Shown: positions 7,722 to 19,010, counted from the first letter of the stretch. The stretch is DNA of 62,004 nt from Rubrivivax sp. (GCA_027487905.1 JAIYCR010000048.1:1-62004), one strand, 5' to 3'. Numbers and translations are program-made. Notes: generated by a model not told the origin, from the sequence alone.

Positions 7722-10333
7722 CAGGACGCAGCGGCGTCCAGGAGTTCGGTCTCGATCTCGATCTGCCGGCGGTTCTTCAGCAGCTCGGCACCGTCGATCA
7801 GGAAGGTGTCCTCCACCCGTTCGCCCAGGGTGCTGATCTTGGCCAGTTGCAGATTGATGCGGTGACGGGCCAGCACCCGGGCAATGGCATAGAGCAGGCC
7901 GGCCCGGTCGCTGGTGGACACCCCGAGCACGAAGCGCTGGCCCCGCTCGTCCGGCTTGAGCGTGACCCGCGGCGGGATGGGAAAGGACTTCACCCGGCGC
8001 GACACCCGGCCCCGGCGCGGCTCGGGCAGGGGGCCGCCGCGGCGCAGCGTGCTGCTCAGCCCGCTTTCGACGATGGACACCTGGTCGCGGTAGTGCGCCT
8101 GCAGGGCGACGGCGTCGGTGGGAGGGTCGAGGTCGGAGCTTGTGAGCTGGAAGGTGTCCAGAGCGTAGCCCGCCCGGGTGGTGTGGATCTTCGCGTCCTG
8201 GATGTTGAAGCCGCCGCTGTCGAAGTAGCCGCAGATGCGGGCGAAGAGGTCGGGCTGGTCGGGCGCGTAGACCAGCACCTGAAGGCCCTCGCCGGCGGGC
8301 GAGGGGCGCGCGCTGACCAGCGCCTCGGCGGTCTTCTCCCGTCCGGCCAGCGTGCGGGCGTGCCAGGCGATGTCGCTGCCGTCGTGGCGGGCGAAATAGC
8401 TGACCTCCAGTGTCGCCCACAGCGGCTGCTCGATGCCCACTGGCAGCGAATGCAGGTTCAGGTTCTGGCGAGCCTCCTGCTTGCGCGATTCGATTTCCGC
8501 GTCCACGCTGGGCTGGGCGCCGCCCAGCGCGCGCAGCGTGACCCGGTAGAGGTCCTCGAGCAGCTTGCCCTTCCAGGCGTTCCACACCTTGGGGCTGGTG
8601 CCGCGGATGTCGGCCACGGTGAGCAGGTACAGCGCGGTCAGCCGCCGCGCATCGCCCACCTGGGCGGCGAAGGCCTGGATGACGTCCGGATCGGAAAGAT
8701 CTTCCTTCTGGGCGATGCGCGACATCGTGAGGTGGCTGCGCACGAGGAACTCGCACAGCGCCGTGTCCTCGCGACCCAGCCCGTGCTCGCGGCAGAAGCG
8801 CCTGACCTCGGTGCCGCCCAGCTCGGAGTGGTCACCGCCCCGACCCTTGGCCACGTCGTGGAACAGGGCGGCGATGTAGAGCAGGTAGGGCCGGTCCCAC
8901 TGGGCGGCCAGCTGCGAGCAGAAAGGGTACTCGTGGGCGTGCTCGGGGATGAAGAAGCGCCGCACGTTGCGCAGCACCATCAGGATGTGCTGGTCCACGG
9001 TGTAGACGTGGAAGAGGTCGTGCTGCATCTGGCCGACGATGCGGCGGAACACCCACAGGTAGCGGCCCAGCACGCTGGTCTGGTTCATCAACCGCAGCGC
9101 GTGGGTCTGGCCCGAAGGTTCGCGCAGCAGGCGCATGAAGGCGGCGCGGTTGTGCGGGTCGCGCCGGAAGTCCGCGTTCATCCGCGTGCGGCTGTTGTAG
9201 AGCGCACGAAGCGTGCGCGCGGACAGGCCTGAGAGCCCCGGCGTGCGCACGTAGGTGAGGAAGGTCTCCAGCACCAGCCGGGGATTGCGCTCGTAGAGGT
9301 CGTCGCTGGCCACCTCGAGCGTTCCGGCGCGGTCGTAGAAGTGCTCGCCGATCGGCCGCATCGGCGCATCCTGGGAGCCGACGATGCGCTCCTCGATGTT
9401 CAGCAGCAGGATCTGGTTGAGCTGGGTCACCGCCTTGGCCGCCCAGTAGTAGCGGTGCATCAGCACCTCGGACACCCGCATCGCCCGGGTGGCCTGGTGG
9501 CCGAAGCTCTCGGCCACGGCGGTCTGCAGGTCGAAGACCAGGCGGTCCTCGCGGCGAGCGGCCACGACATGCAGCCGGGCCCGGATCAGCTTGAGCAGGC
9601 CCTCGTTGCGTTGCAGCTGGCGGGTCTCGAGCGGCGTGATGAGCCCGCGCGCCTGAAGCTCCGCCCAGGTGCGGCCCAGACCTGCCGCCCGGGCCACCCA
9701 GATCAGCACCTGCAGGTCGCGCAGGCCGCCCGGGCTTTCCTTGCAGTTCGGCTCGAGCGAATAGGGGGTGTCCTCGTACTTCGCGTGCCGCTGGCGCATC
9801 TCCAGCGTCTTGGCCACGAAGAAGGCCTTGGGGTCCATCGCCAGCGCCATGGCCGCGCACAGCGCGGCGAAGGTGCGCCGGGTGCCGCACACCAGGCGCG
9901 CTTCGAGCAGGGCGGTCTGCACGGTGACGTCGCGGGCGGCCTCGTCCCGGCACTCCTCCAGCGTGCGCACGCTGGCGCCGATCTCCAGGCCCACGTCCCA
10001 GCAGCCGGCGATGAAGGATTCCACCGCCGCTCGGGACGGGTCGGCGGCGCCCTCGGGCAGCAGCACCAGGACGTCCACGTCCGAGTGCGGGAACAGCTCG
10101 CCGCGGCCGTAGCCGCCCACGGCCACCAGCGCGGCACCGGCGGGCAGGCCCGAGCGTTCCCACAGCGCGGCCAGCGTCGCGTCGACGTGGCGTGCGAGGT
10201 CGCGGATCAGGCGCGAGGCCGCCAGCGCCGTGGGGCGGGCCGTGCGGAAGCGCTCGATCAGGTCGGCCTTGCCATCGCGCAGGCGGCAGCGCAGCAAGGC
10301 CACGCCCGCAGCGGCGTCGGTCGCGGTGAGCAT
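7721..10333 (-). CDS. glnD: Bifunctional PII uridylyltransferase / uridylyl-removing enzyme
   Basis: Senses glutamine and adds or removes UMP on PII proteins, controlling glutamine synthetase and nitrogen gene expression. At 870 residues it is the normal family length. The nucleotidyltransferase motif [15 protein letters not shown] is near residue 75, the HD hydrolase motif [13 protein letters not shown] is in the middle, and two ACT domains occupy roughly the last 190 residues. It lies 33 bases after map on the same strand, a common arrangement in proteobacteria, and is followed by mnmH in TGATG overlap. Confidence 0.97.
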   Translation of the reverse strand: MLTATDAAAGVALLRCRLRDGKADLIERFRTARPTALAASRLIRDLARHVDATLAALWERSGLPAGAALVAVGGYGRGELFPHSDVDVLVLLPEGAADPSRAAVESFIAGCWDVGLEIGASVRTLEECRDEAARDVTVQTALLEARLVCGTRRTFAALCAAMALAMDPKAFFVAKTLEMRQRHAKYEDTPYSLEPNCKESPGGLRDLQVLIWVARAAGLGRTWAELQARGLITPLETRQLQRNEGLLKLIRARLHVVAARREDRLVFDLQTAVAESFGHQATRAMRVSEVLMHRYYWAAKAVTQLNQILLLNIEERIVGSQDAPMRPIGEHFYDRAGTLEVASDDLYERNPRLVLETFLTYVRTPGLSGLSARTLRALYNSRTRMNADFRRDPHNRAAFMRLLREPSGQTHALRLMNQTSVLGRYLWVFRRIVGQMQHDLFHVYTVDQHILMVLRNVRRFFIPEHAHEYPFCSQLAAQWDRPYLLYIAALFHDVAKGRGGDHSELGGTEVRRFCREHGLGREDTALCEFLVRSHLTMSRIAQKEDLSDPDVIQAFAAQVGDARRLTALYLLTVADIRGTSPKVWNAWKGKLLEDLYRVTLRALGGAQPSVDAEIESRKQEARQNLNLHSLPVGIEQPLWATLEVSYFARHDGSDIAWHARTLAGREKTAEALVSARPSPAGEGLQVLVYAPDQPDLFARICGYFDSGGFNIQDAKIHTTRAGYALDTFQLTSSDLDPPTDAVALQAHYRDQVSIVESGLSSTLRRGGPLPEPRRGRVSRRVKSFPIPPRVTLKPDERGQRFVLGVSTSDRAGLLYAIARVLARHRINLQLAKISTLGERVEDTFLIDGAELLKNRRQIEIETELLDAAAS

Positions 10334-10366
10334 GGCGCGGTGGTGCGGGGCGGGGAGGCCGGTGCC

Positions 10367-11251
10367 TCAGCCCAGCGTGGCCGCGGTGGCGGGGCCCGCC
10401 GCACCGGCCGCACCCGATGCACCCGAAGCACCCGCAGCACCCGAAGCACCTGGCTCGACGAAGGCCGGCGGTGGCGGGCTGCCCGCCGAGACCGTCAGCA
10501 CCTCGTAGCCGGTTTCGGTGACGAGCACGGTGTGCTCCCACTGCGCGGACAGCGACCGGTCTCGGGTCACGATGGTCCAGCCATCGGTGCCGTCGCGGAT
10601 GTCTCGGCGGCCGGCGTTGATCATCGGCTCGATGGTGAAGATCATGCCGGGCACCAGCACCTCGAGCGTGCCCGGGCGGCCGTAGTGCAGCACCTGGGGT
10701 TCCTCGTGGAACTTCGCGCCCACCCCGTGGCCGCAGAACTCGCGCACCACGGTGTAGCCGGCGTTCTCGGCGAAGGTCTGGATGGCATGGCCGATGTCGC
10801 CCAGGCGGGCACCGGGGCGGACCTTGGCGATGCCCTTCCACATGGCGTCGTAGGTGATGGCGCACAGGCGCCGCGCGGCGATGCTGCCTTCGCCGACCAC
10901 GAACATGCGGCTGGTGTCTCCGTGCCAGCCGTCCTTGATGACGGTGACGTCGATGTTGACGATGTCGCCGTTCTTCAGTGCCTTGTCGTTGGGGATGCCG
11001 TGGCAGACCACATGGTTGACCGACGCACACAGCGAGGCCGGGTAGGGCGGGTAGCCGGGCGGCTGGTAGCCCAGCGTGGCCGGGATGCCACCCTGGACGT
11101 TCACGATGTGGTCGTGGGCGATGCGGTCGAGTTCGAGCGTGGTCACGCCCGGACGGATCAGGGGGGTGAGCAGGTCCAGCACTTCGCTGGCGAGGCGTCC
11201 GGCCACGCGCATGCCCGCGATGTCCGATGCCGTCTTGAGGGGAATGGCCAT
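10367..11251 (-). CDS. map: Methionine aminopeptidase type I with repetitive C-terminal tail
   Basis: Removes the initiator methionine from nascent proteins. The metal ligands are visible in order: Asp in [10 protein letters not shown], Asp in HGDTSRM, His in [10 protein letters not shown], Glu in TIEPM and Glu in QWEHTV. The catalytic body ends near residue 260. A tail of about 34 residues follows, largely Gly, Ala and Ser with a three-residue periodicity from the tandem repeat at 10401-10450, and it is not part of the normal enzyme. A purine-rich AGGAGG lies about 16 bases before the ATG. In many relatives rpsB lies upstream; here purL is divergent. Confidence 0.96.
   Translation of the reverse strand: MAIPLKTASDIAGMRVAGRLASEVLDLLTPLIRPGVTTLELDRIAHDHIVNVQGGIPATLGYQPPGYPPYPASLCASVNHVVCHGIPNDKALKNGDIVNIDVTVIKDGWHGDTSRMFVVGEGSIAARRLCAITYDAMWKGIAKVRPGARLGDIGHAIQTFAENAGYTVVREFCGHGVGAKFHEEPQVLHYGRPGTLEVLVPGMIFTIEPMINAGRRDIRDGTDGWTIVTRDRSLSAQWEHTVLVTETGYEVLTVSAGSPPPPAFVEPGASGAAGASGASGAAGAAGPATAATLG
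10401..10450. repeat. Nine-base tandem repeat in the map tail
   Basis: About five and a half imperfect copies of GCACCCGAA (plus-strand reading) differ mainly in the last two or three bases. The unit length is a multiple of three, so copy number can vary without breaking the map reading frame. It encodes the Gly-Ala-Ser periodic tail of the aminopeptidase. Confidence 0.85.
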
Positions 11252-11276
11252 GCGCGGGATTATCCATCCACCCTCC

Positions 11277-11282
11277 TAAAAT
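11277..11282 (+). promoter_or_regulatory. Candidate -10 element for purL
   Basis: TAAAAT lies in the short purL/map divergent spacer, in one of the few A/T-rich patches there. Transcription would begin near 11289, leaving about 30 bases of leader before the GTG at 11320. No good -35 is visible, so confidence is modest. Confidence 0.4.
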
Positions 11283-11319
11283 CGGGGTTTTGCCAGCCGG
11301 GCGAGCGCCCGCAGAACCC

Positions 11320-14300
11320 GTGACCGCTGCCGCGCCGACCTCCGATTCCCTGGCTCCTCCCGCCCCCGTTTCCACGCCGTCCCACCTGCAGTCCTACGAG
11401 GGCGGGTCGGCCCTGTCGGCCTTCCGCTCGCGGGCCTTGCTGGCCGCGCTTCAGGCCGTGCTGCCGGCCGTGCAGCGGGTGAGCGCGCGCCACCGGCACT
11501 GGGTCTGCACCGACACCGCGCCGGACCGCTCGCTGCAGGACAAGCTCGCCGGGCTGCTGCGCTACGGAGACGCCGCCGACCCGGACGACTCGGCGTCCGC
11601 TGCCAGGGCAGCCGAAGGCGATGTGGTGATCACCGTCGCGCCCCGGCTGGGCACGGTGTCGCCCTGGGCCAGCAAGGCCACCGACATCGCCCGAAACTGC
11701 GGCGCGGCCGTGCGCCGCATCGAGCGGGTCACCGAGTACCGCATCGGCCTGGCCGGCCCCGGCCTGGTGTCCAGCCTGCTCGGCCGGCGCAGCGCGCCGC
11801 TCGATGCCGCCACCCGGCACTCGCTGGCCGCGCTGCTGCACGACCGCATGACCGAATCGGTGCTCGACACCCCCGACGAGGCGCGCCGGCTGTTCGAGGA
11901 CCTGGCGGCGCCGCCGATGGAGCGGGTGGACGTGCTCGGCCAGGGGAGGGCTAGCCTGGTGGAAGCGAACGGACGGCTGGGGCTGGCCTTGAGCGACGAC
12001 GAGGTCGACTACCTCGCCGACGCCTTCACCCGGCTGGAGCGCAACCCGAGCGACGTCGAGCTGATGATGTTCGCGCAGGCCAACAGCGAGCACTGCCGGC
12101 ACAAGATCTTCAATGCCCGCTTCGTCATCGACGGCGTCGAGCAGTCGCACTCGATGTTCCAGATGATCCGCCACACCGAGGCGGTGTCGCCCGGCCGCAC
12201 GGTCGTGGCCTACAGCGACAACGCATCGGTCATGCAAGGCGGGGCGGTGCGGCGCTGGATGCCCGAGGGCTTCACCAATGCGCCCCGCTATGGCGAACGA
12301 AGCGAGACGGTGCATGTGCTGATGAAGGTGGAAACCCACAACCACCCCACCGCCATTTCGCCCTTCTCGGGTGCGGCCACCGGCGCGGGCGGGGAAATCC
12401 GCGACGAAGGCGCCACCGGCCGGGGCAGCCGCCCCAAGGCCGGCTTGACCGGCTTCTCGGTGTCCAACCTGCATCTGCCGGCCGTCGAGGGCAGACCTGA
12501 GCTGAGCGGCCCGCACCGACCCGAGGCCTGGGAGCGCCTGCCCTTCGGCCGCCCGGCCCAGATGGCCAGCCCGCTGCAGATCATGATCGACGGCCCGCTG
12601 GGCGGCGCCGCCTTCAACAACGAGTTCGGACGCCCCAACCTGCTGGGCTATTTCCGCGTGTACGAGCAGCCGGTGGCGAGCGACCCGGCCCGCGAGCGCA
12701 GGGGCTTCCACAAGCCCATCATGCTGGCCGGGGGCCTGGGAACCATCGCAGCCGACCAGGTCGGCAAGATCGCCTTTCCTGCCGGCACGCTGCTGGTCCA
12801 GCTGGGCGGGCCGGGCATGCGCATCGGCATGGGCGGGGGCGCCGCCAGCTCGATGGCCGCTGGAACGAACGCGGCGACGCTGGACTTCGACTCGGTGCAG
12901 CGCGGCAACCCGGAGATCCAGCGCCGCGCCCAGGAGGTGATCTCGCATGCGGCTGCGCTGGGCCCGGCCAACCCGGTGCTGGCCATCCACGACGTCGGTG
13001 CCGGCGGCCTGTCCAACGCCTTCCCCGAATTGGTGGATGGTGCGGGCCGGGGCGCGCGCTTCGACCTGTCGCGGGTGCCGGTGGAAGAGCGCGGCATGGC
13101 GCCGCGCGAGATCTGGTGCAACGAGAGCCAGGAGCGCTACGTGCTGGCGGTCGACCCCGCCGGCTGGCCCTTGCTGCTGCAGATGGCCGAACGTGAACGT
13201 TGCCCGATTGCGGTGGTGGGTGTGGCCACCCAGGAGACCCAGCTGCAGCTGCTGCCGGTGGGCGCGACGGCTGCGCTCGCCGAGGGCGCCGGCGCGTCGG
13301 AGCTTCCCGCGCTGTCGCTCGACGGGCTCGACCTGCCGGTGGACCTGCCCATGGAGGTGCTGCTGGGCAAGCCGCCCCGCATGACCCGCGACGTCCAGCG
13401 CCGAGCGCTGGACGCACCGCCACTGGACCTCACCGGCGTCACGCTGCCCCAGGCGGCACTGGACGTGCTGCGGCATCCGACGGTGGCCAGCAAGCGCTTC
13501 CTGGTGACCATCGGCGACCGAACCGTGGGCGGGCTTTCGCACCGCGATCCCCTGGTCGGGCCCTGGCAGGTGCCGGTGGCCGACTGCGCGGTGACGCTGG
13601 CCGATCACTTCGGTGTCGCCGGCGAGGCCATGGCCCTGGGCGAGCGGTCGCCGCTGGCGAGCCTGGCGTCCACCTCGGCCGCGGCTTCAGCCCGCATGGC
13701 GGTCGGCGAGGCGCTCACCAACCTGCTCGCGGCCCCCATCGCGCTGGACCGGGTCAAGCTCAGCTGCAACTGGATGGCCGCCTGCGGCGAGCCCGGCGAG
13801 GACGCGGCGCTGTTCGATGCGGTCCAGGCGGTGGCGCTGGAGCTGTGCCCGGCCCTGGGCATCGGCGTGCCGGTGGGCAAGGACAGCCTGTCGATGCGCG
13901 CACGCTGGCAGGAAGACGGCGATTCCAGGCAGGTGACCGCGCCGGTGTCGCTGATCGTCACCGCCTTCGCCACGCTGGACGACGTGCGGGGCGTGCTGAC
14001 GCCCGAGCTGCGGCGCATCGGCCCGGCCGACGCGTCCGGGCAGCTCGCGGTGGGCGACAGCACGCTGGTGCTGGTGGACCTGGGGCAGGGCCGTCGGCGC
14101 ATGGCCGGCTCCATGCTGGCGCAGGTCAGCGGCGCTTTCGGCAGCGCCGCCGTCGATGGCGTTCCCGACCTCGACGATCCACAGGCCCTGCGCAGCCTGG
14201 TGCAGGCCGTCAACGAGCTGCGCCAGAAGGGGCACCTGCTCGCCTACCATGACCGCAGCGACGGCGGGCTGTGGGCTTCGGTGTGCGAGATGGCCTTTGC

Positions 14301-15561
14301 CGGCCGCCTGGGGGTGAGCCTGAACGTCGACCTGCTCGTCACCGAGGGGGATGGCATCTCCGACAGCCGGGCCGAATACGGCGACTCGAAGAACTGGGCC
14401 ACTCAGGTGGGCGCTCGCCGTGAGGAGCTGACGCTGCGCGCGCTCTTCAACGAGGAACTCGGCGTGGTGCTGCAGGTGCCCACCGCGGTGCGCAACGAGG
14501 TCATGCAGGTGCTGCGCTCGCACGGGCTGTCCCGGCATTCGCATTTCATCGGCAAGCCCAACGACCGCGGCGTGGTCGAGGTCTGGCGCGACACACGCGC
14601 GGTGTTCAGTGCGCCGCTGGGCGATCTGCTGGCCGCGTGGGACGAGGTGAGCTGGCGCATCTCGCGCCTGCGCGACCGGCCCGAGGACGCCGACGCCGAG
14701 CACCGCGTGGCGGTCGACCCGAGGCTGCGGGGGCTGCACCGGCACCTGCCCCCGGCCGTCCAGGCGGCGCTGGACGCACCGGCACTGCTGCAGCGGCGGC
14801 CTGCGGTGGCCATCCTGCGCGAGCAGGGGGTGAACAGCCACGTCGAGATGAGCCGCGCCTTCGACCAGGCCGGCTTCGACACCTACGACGTCCACATGAG
14901 CGATCTGCAGGCCGGCCGTGCGCGGCTGGAGGACTACCAGGGCCTGGTCGCCTGCGGCGGGTTCAGCTACGGCGACACCCTGGGCGCAGGCGAGGGCTGG
15001 GCCCGCAGCATCCTGTTCGACCCCAGGCTTGCCGACGCCTTCGCCGCCTTCTTCGTGCGCAGCGACCGCTTCGCCCTCGGGGTGTGCAACGGCTGCCAGA
15101 TGATGGCCGCGCTCGCGCCCATCATCCCGGGCACGCAGGCCTGGCCGCGCTTCGTGCGCAACCGCAGCGAGCGCTTCGAAGCCCGGTTGAGCGGGGTGGA
15201 GGTCATGCCCAGCCCGTCTCTCTTCTTCCAGGGCCTGGCGGGCATGAGGCTGCCGATCGCGGTGGCGCACGGCGAGGGACGCGCCGATTTCAGCGACCGC
15301 GGCGATGCCTCCACGGTGCTGGGGGCGATGCGCTTCATCGACGGCGCGGGGCAGCCCACCGAGGCCTATCCCTTCAACCCCAACGGCTCTCCAGGGGGGC
15401 TGACCGGCGTCACCACCGCCGACGGGCGCTTCACCGTGCTGATGCCGCACCCCGAGCGGGTGGTGCGCGAGCTGCAGATGAGCTGGACCGATGCGGCCGA
15501 CCCCCTGGCTTTCAGCCCGTGGCTGGCGATGTTCCAGTCCGCCCGCCGCGCGCTGGGCTGA
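11320..15561 (+). CDS. purL: Phosphoribosylformylglycinamidine synthase
   Basis: Converts FGAR, ATP and glutamine to FGAM in purine synthesis. It is the large single-chain proteobacterial form: an N-terminal domain, two AIR-synthase-like halves with the linker motif [10 protein letters not shown], and a C-terminal glutamine amidotransferase. The amidotransferase has its Cys in GVCNGCQMM (about residue 1255) and His in [10 protein letters not shown]. No ATG is available at the 5 prime end. The GTG at 11320 is chosen because the in-frame TTG at 11290 lies at the predicted transcription start. That makes it about 1413 residues, somewhat longer than usual, with an extra Pro/Ser-rich N-terminus of about 25 residues. 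Confidence 0.96.
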   Translation: MTAAAPTSDSLAPPAPVSTPSHLQSYEGGSALSAFRSRALLAALQAVLPAVQRVSARHRHWVCTDTAPDRSLQDKLAGLLRYGDAADPDDSASAARAAEGDVVITVAPRLGTVSPWASKATDIARNCGAAVRRIERVTEYRIGLAGPGLVSSLLGRRSAPLDAATRHSLAALLHDRMTESVLDTPDEARRLFEDLAAPPMERVDVLGQGRASLVEANGRLGLALSDDEVDYLADAFTRLERNPSDVELMMFAQANSEHCRHKIFNARFVIDGVEQSHSMFQMIRHTEAVSPGRTVVAYSDNASVMQGGAVRRWMPEGFTNAPRYGERSETVHVLMKVETHNHPTAISPFSGAATGAGGEIRDEGATGRGSRPKAGLTGFSVSNLHLPAVEGRPELSGPHRPEAWERLPFGRPAQMASPLQIMIDGPLGGAAFNNEFGRPNLLGYFRVYEQPVASDPARERRGFHKPIMLAGGLGTIAADQVGKIAFPAGTLLVQLGGPGMRIGMGGGAASSMAAGTNAATLDFDSVQRGNPEIQRRAQEVISHAAALGPANPVLAIHDVGAGGLSNAFPELVDGAGRGARFDLSRVPVEERGMAPREIWCNESQERYVLAVDPAGWPLLLQMAERERCPIAVVGVATQETQLQLLPVGATAALAEGAGASELPALSLDGLDLPVDLPMEVLLGKPPRMTRDVQRRALDAPPLDLTGVTLPQAALDVLRHPTVASKRFLVTIGDRTVGGLSHRDPLVGPWQVPVADCAVTLADHFGVAGEAMALGERSPLASLASTSAAASARMAVGEALTNLLAAPIALDRVKLSCNWMAACGEPGEDAALFDAVQAVALELCPALGIGVPVGKDSLSMRARWQEDGDSRQVTAPVSLIVTAFATLDDVRGVLTPELRRIGPADASGQLAVGDSTLVLVDLGQGRRRMAGSMLAQVSGAFGSAAVDGVPDLDDPQALRSLVQAVNELRQKGHLLAYHDRSDGGLWASVCEMAFAGRLGVSLNVDLLVTEGDGISDSRAEYGDSKNWATQVGARREELTLRALFNEELGVVLQVPTAVRNEVMQVLRSHGLSRHSHFIGKPNDRGVVEVWRDTRAVFSAPLGDLLAAWDEVSWRISRLRDRPEDADAEHRVAVDPRLRGLHRHLPPAVQAALDAPALLQRRPAVAILREQGVNSHVEMSRAFDQAGFDTYDVHMSDLQAGRARLEDYQGLVACGGFSYGDTLGAGEGWARSILFDPRLADAFAAFFVRSDRFALGVCNGCQMMAALAPIIPGTQAWPRFVRNRSERFEARLSGVEVMPSPSLFFQGLAGMRLPIAVAHGEGRADFSDRGDASTVLGAMRFIDGAGQPTEAYPFNPNGSPGGLTGVTTADGRFTVLMPHPERVVRELQMSWTDAADPLAFSPWLAMFQSARRALG

Positions 15562-15581
15562 TCGGGTTGATCGGGTTGATC
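15560..15581. repeat. Short tandem repeat across the purL stop
   Basis: Two full and one partial copy of the nonamer GATCGGGTT begin inside the purL stop codon region. It is too short to assign a function and may be slippage-derived. Confidence 0.6.
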
Positions 15582-15619
15582 AGGCGGGCTTCGGCGTTGA
15601 AGGCCCTCGCCATTCGCGG

Positions 15620-17155
15620 ATGCGGCTGGGGGCAGCGGTGAGCCTGCTGAAACCCCGGCGCGCGGGCCTTCGGTTGGCAAGGCTCGCCCTGCTTGCGCTG
15701 CTGGGGCTGGCGCTGCTGCTCGGTGCGGGCGTGGCCTTGCGCCTCGTGTGGCCTGGACCGGGCGAGAAGTCCCTCGGCACCGGCGCCGACACGGGCATCG
15801 GGGCAGGGCTGCCGCGCCTTCAGGCCCTGCTGGCGCCGAACGCCAGCGGCCGCACGGGTGACGTCGCCGACGCCGAGCGGCCTGTGCGCGTGCTCTTCTA
15901 CGGGCAGTCCATCACCCGGCAGAACTGGTGGCCAGGCGTTGCCCGCCACCTGCAGGAACGGTATCCGCACCGACGGTTCGAGTTCAGCAACCTGGCCATC
16001 GGCGGCCACGACGCGAGCCGGCTGGTGCGGCTGGTCGCAGCCGATGTGCTGCCGCTGCAGCCCGACCTGGTGATCTTCCATGCCTACGGACCGCCTGCCG
16101 ACCTGCGTCGCACGCTCGAACACATCCGTGCCGGCACCGTCGCCGAGGTGCTGATGTCCACCGACCACCTGGTGGCCGACGACGAGCTCGACGAGGAGGC
16201 CCGACCGCTTTGGCTGGTCGAGTCCGGCCTGCTGCGCCGCTGGGGCCAGCGCCTGGGCCTGTTGTCCGAGGCCTCCACCTGGCAGGCCTGGCGCAACCAC
16301 GAGGAACTGCCGCGGGTCGCGACCGATCTCGGGATCGCCGTGGCCGACGTGCGCGAAGCCTGGCGCCGCGAGCTGCGGGCCAGCGGCACGTCGGCCACCG
16401 AACTGCTGGCGGATTCCATCCACCTGAACGCGCGCGGCGAAGCGCTGATGCAAAGGCTGATGATCGAGGCGATCGATCGGCAACTGGCGGTGCGACGCAC
16501 CCACAGCGCGGCAGCGGCCAAGGTCGACGAGCCCCTGAGGCACGAGCTCCAGCTGGGGCCGGATTGCCTGCAGCCGCTGAAGATCAGCGGCTACCGCCTG
16601 GATGCTGCCGCCACGCCGACCGCTGGGGGCGTGGCGGTCGGCCTGCAGGTGGACGGCGAGAGGGCCCCCCGCTGGCCGCAGCTGATGCAGGCCACGCGCC
16701 CCTCGGTGCTGCCTGGCACCGAGTTCCCCGGCCTGCTGCAGGTGGGCTTGCTGTCGCAGGCCCCGGGCTCGGCGACGGCCGGGAGCTATCGCGTGCGCGT
16801 CGGACCCCGCGATGCCCAGGGCGGCCATGCGCTGAGCCTGGCCCGCGATGGCGACGCCGCCACGGTAACCGGCCACACCTCGGCCGACGTGGTATGGGAA
16901 GCCGCGGGCCTGCGCCTGCAGGCCCGCGACTGGAACCTGGCCTATGCGCAGTCGGCCTATCCGAAGCTTGATTTCACCGGCAGCGACATCCGCTTCGAAC
17001 TGACGCCGACGCCCGACCCGGTCACGCTGCGCCCGGACGGGCCGGTGACACTGCTGCGCTGGCCGGTCAACGGCCCGCGATCGGTCTGTCTTCGCACCGA
17101 CGGACCGGTCATCGCGCTGCAGGTGATTGAATACCGGGCGCCGCTGGCCCCCTGA
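15620..17155 (+). CDS. Membrane-anchored SGNH/GDSL-type hydrolase
   Basis: 511 residues. A single hydrophobic helix at about 18-40 (ARLALLALLGLALLLGAGVA) would anchor it facing the periplasm. The SGNH blocks are visible: the nucleophile block FYGQSITRQ near residue 92, the Gly/Asn block NLAIGGHDASR, and the Asp/His block ADSIHLNARGEAL near 270. This points to an esterase or acetyl-hydrolase. About 220 further residues form a region of no recognised family, perhaps a beta-rich substrate-binding domain. The start could instead be the GTG at 15638. The substrate is unknown. It ends 58 bases before the MetE-like gene and may be cotranscribed with it. Confidence 0.75.
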   Translation: MRLGAAVSLLKPRRAGLRLARLALLALLGLALLLGAGVALRLVWPGPGEKSLGTGADTGIGAGLPRLQALLAPNASGRTGDVADAERPVRVLFYGQSITRQNWWPGVARHLQERYPHRRFEFSNLAIGGHDASRLVRLVAADVLPLQPDLVIFHAYGPPADLRRTLEHIRAGTVAEVLMSTDHLVADDELDEEARPLWLVESGLLRRWGQRLGLLSEASTWQAWRNHEELPRVATDLGIAVADVREAWRRELRASGTSATELLADSIHLNARGEALMQRLMIEAIDRQLAVRRTHSAAAAKVDEPLRHELQLGPDCLQPLKISGYRLDAAATPTAGGVAVGLQVDGERAPRWPQLMQATRPSVLPGTEFPGLLQVGLLSQAPGSATAGSYRVRVGPRDAQGGHALSLARDGDAATVTGHTSADVVWEAAGLRLQARDWNLAYAQSAYPKLDFTGSDIRFELTPTPDPVTLRPDGPVTLLRWPVNGPRSVCLRTDGPVIALQVIEYRAPLAP

Positions 17156-17213
17156 GCGCTGCAAGCCCCATCAAGTCCGGACCCGACGTCCCATTCACCC
17201 TGGAGGAGACCCC

Positions 17214-18269
17214 ATGTTCGACACCGCCATCGCCGGCAGCCTTCCCAAACCTGCCTGGCTTGCCGAGCCCGGCAAGCTGTGGCCGCTGTGGCGTGGCGAC
17301 GGCGGCGATCTGGCCCGCGCCAAGCTGGACGCCACGCTGCTGTGGATCAAGACCCAGGAGGACGCCGGCCTGAGCGTCATCGGCGATGGCGAGCAAAGCC
17401 GCCAGCACTTCGTGCACGGCTTTCTCGAGCAGGTCAGCGGCATCGACTTCGAGCACAAGGTCGAGATGGGCATCCGCAACGACCGCTACAAGGCCATGGT
17501 GCCCCAGGTCACCGGCGCGCTGACGCTCAAGGGTCGCGTGCACGCCACCGAAGCCCGTTTCCTTCGCGCCCATACCCAGCGCCGGACCAAGTTCACCCTG
17601 CCCGGGCCGATGACCATCGTCGACACCGTGGCCGACCGCTTCTACGGCGACCGCGTCCGCATGGCCTTTGCCTTCGCCGAGCTGCTCAACCAGGAGGCGC
17701 TCGCGCTGGTCGAGGACGGCATCGATGTCGTGCAGTTCGACGAACCCGCCTTCAATGTCTACATGGCCGAGGCCGCCGACTGGGGCGTGAAGGCGCTGGA
17801 GCGGGCCGCCCAGGGTCTGAAGGAGGCCGGCGAACGGCGGGGCCGTCCGGTCACCACCGCCGTCCACATCTGCTACGGCTACGGCATCCAGGCGAATGTG
17901 GACTGGAAGAAGACGCTCGGCACCGAATGGCGACAGTACGAGCAGGTCTTCCCGGCGCTGTCGCGCAGCTGCATCGACCAGGTCTCGCTCGAGTGCATCC
18001 ATTCACAGGTGCCGCCCGAGCTGATGGCGCTGCTCGAGGGCAAGGATGTGATGGTCGGCGTGATCGACGTGGCGAGCGACACGGTGGAGACGCCGCAGGA
18101 GGTGGCCGACACCATCGAGTCGGCCTTGCGTTTCGTGCCCGCTGCCCACCTCATCGCGTGCACCAACTGCGGCCTCGCGCCGATGTCGCGCGAGGTGGCC
18201 GAGGCCAAGCTGAAGGCGCTGGCCGAGGGCGCCGCGCTGGCGGGTCGCCGCCAGCAGGCGCCGCGCTGA
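17214..18269 (+). CDS. Core MetE-like methyltransferase (cobalamin-independent methionine synthase C-terminal type)
   Basis: 351 residues, matching only the catalytic C-terminal half of MetE. Zinc-ligand candidates are seen as His and Cys in VHICYGYG, Glu in LECIHS and Cys in CTNCGLAP, and the DEPAF motif of the family is present. A clear GGAGGAG ribosome binding site lies 7 bases before the ATG. Such short forms lack the N-terminal folate-binding half of full MetE and may use another methyl donor. The true substrate is not determined here. It converges with thrH across 28 bases. Confidence 0.85.
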   Translation: MFDTAIAGSLPKPAWLAEPGKLWPLWRGDGGDLARAKLDATLLWIKTQEDAGLSVIGDGEQSRQHFVHGFLEQVSGIDFEHKVEMGIRNDRYKAMVPQVTGALTLKGRVHATEARFLRAHTQRRTKFTLPGPMTIVDTVADRFYGDRVRMAFAFAELLNQEALALVEDGIDVVQFDEPAFNVYMAEAADWGVKALERAAQGLKEAGERRGRPVTTAVHICYGYGIQANVDWKKTLGTEWRQYEQVFPALSRSCIDQVSLECIHSQVPPELMALLEGKDVMVGVIDVASDTVETPQEVADTIESALRFVPAAHLIACTNCGLAPMSREVAEAKLKALAEGAALAGRRQQAPR

Positions 18270-18297
18270 GGCCGAGCGAGCCGGATGAAAGCCGGGC

Positions 18298-18909
18298 TCA
18301 GCCGAGCCGGGTGGCGGCCGCGTCGATCGACGCCCTGAGCGACGGGTAGTCGTGGTGCACCGGGAACTGCGGGAAGCGCTCGACGATGGCCGCGGGCGGG
18401 TGGATGAAGAAGCCCGCTTCGGCCGCGCCCAGCATGCCGGTGTCGTTGAACGAATCGCCGGCGGCGATCACCTGCAGGTTCAGGCTCTGCAGCGCACGCA
18501 CCGCCTTGGTCTTCTGGTCCGCCTGGCGCAGGCGGTAGCCGGTGACGCGCCCGTGCTCGTCGGTGAGCAGCCGGTGGCACAGCAGCGTGGGGCGTCCGAG
18601 CTGGACCATCAGCGGATCGGCGAACTCGTAGAAGGTGTCCGACAGGATGATCACCTGGTAGCGGCTGCGCAGCCCGTCCAGGAACTCCCGGGCACCGGGC
18701 AGCGGCGCCATGCCGCCGATCACCCGCTGGATATCCTCGAGCTTCAGGCCGTGCTGGGCCAGCAGGTCGATGCGGTAGTGCATCAACCGGTCATAGTCGG
18801 GCTCTTCTCGCGTGGTCCGGCGGAACTCGGCGATGCCGGTGCGCTCGGCGAACGCGATCCAGATTTCGGGAACGAGGACGCCTTCGAGGTCGAGACAGAC
18901 CACCTTCAT
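18298..18909 (-). CDS. thrH: ThrH: phosphoserine phosphatase / homoserine phosphotransferase
   Basis: 203-residue HAD-family enzyme. Motif I is CLDLEGVLVPEIW with the nucleophile Asp. Motif II is in ILSDTFYEF, and the metal-binding loop AAGDSFNDTGML gives motif IV. The Glu in DLEGV and the overall length match ThrH rather than SerB. The family dephosphorylates phosphoserine and can transfer the phosphate to homoserine. The neighbouring MetE-like gene also concerns homoserine-derived amino acids, so a shared role in methionine/threonine balance is possible but inferred. Confidence 0.9.
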   Translation of the reverse strand: MKVVCLDLEGVLVPEIWIAFAERTGIAEFRRTTREEPDYDRLMHYRIDLLAQHGLKLEDIQRVIGGMAPLPGAREFLDGLRSRYQVIILSDTFYEFADPLMVQLGRPTLLCHRLLTDEHGRVTGYRLRQADQKTKAVRALQSLNLQVIAAGDSFNDTGMLGAAEAGFFIHPPAAIVERFPQFPVHHDYPSLRASIDAAATRLG

Positions 18910-19010
18910 GACACGGGCTCCGTTGAATGCAGGGTCGGTTGGGCGGGCGACATCGCCCGACGAAGCCGACATTGTCGACGCCTGCGCCCCCCACAAGCTT
19001 GCAAGACACC

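Noticed and set aside
11290-11319. TTG start for purL at 11290
   Set aside because: It would be at or before the predicted transcription start and lacks a ribosome binding site; the GTG at 11320 is preferred.
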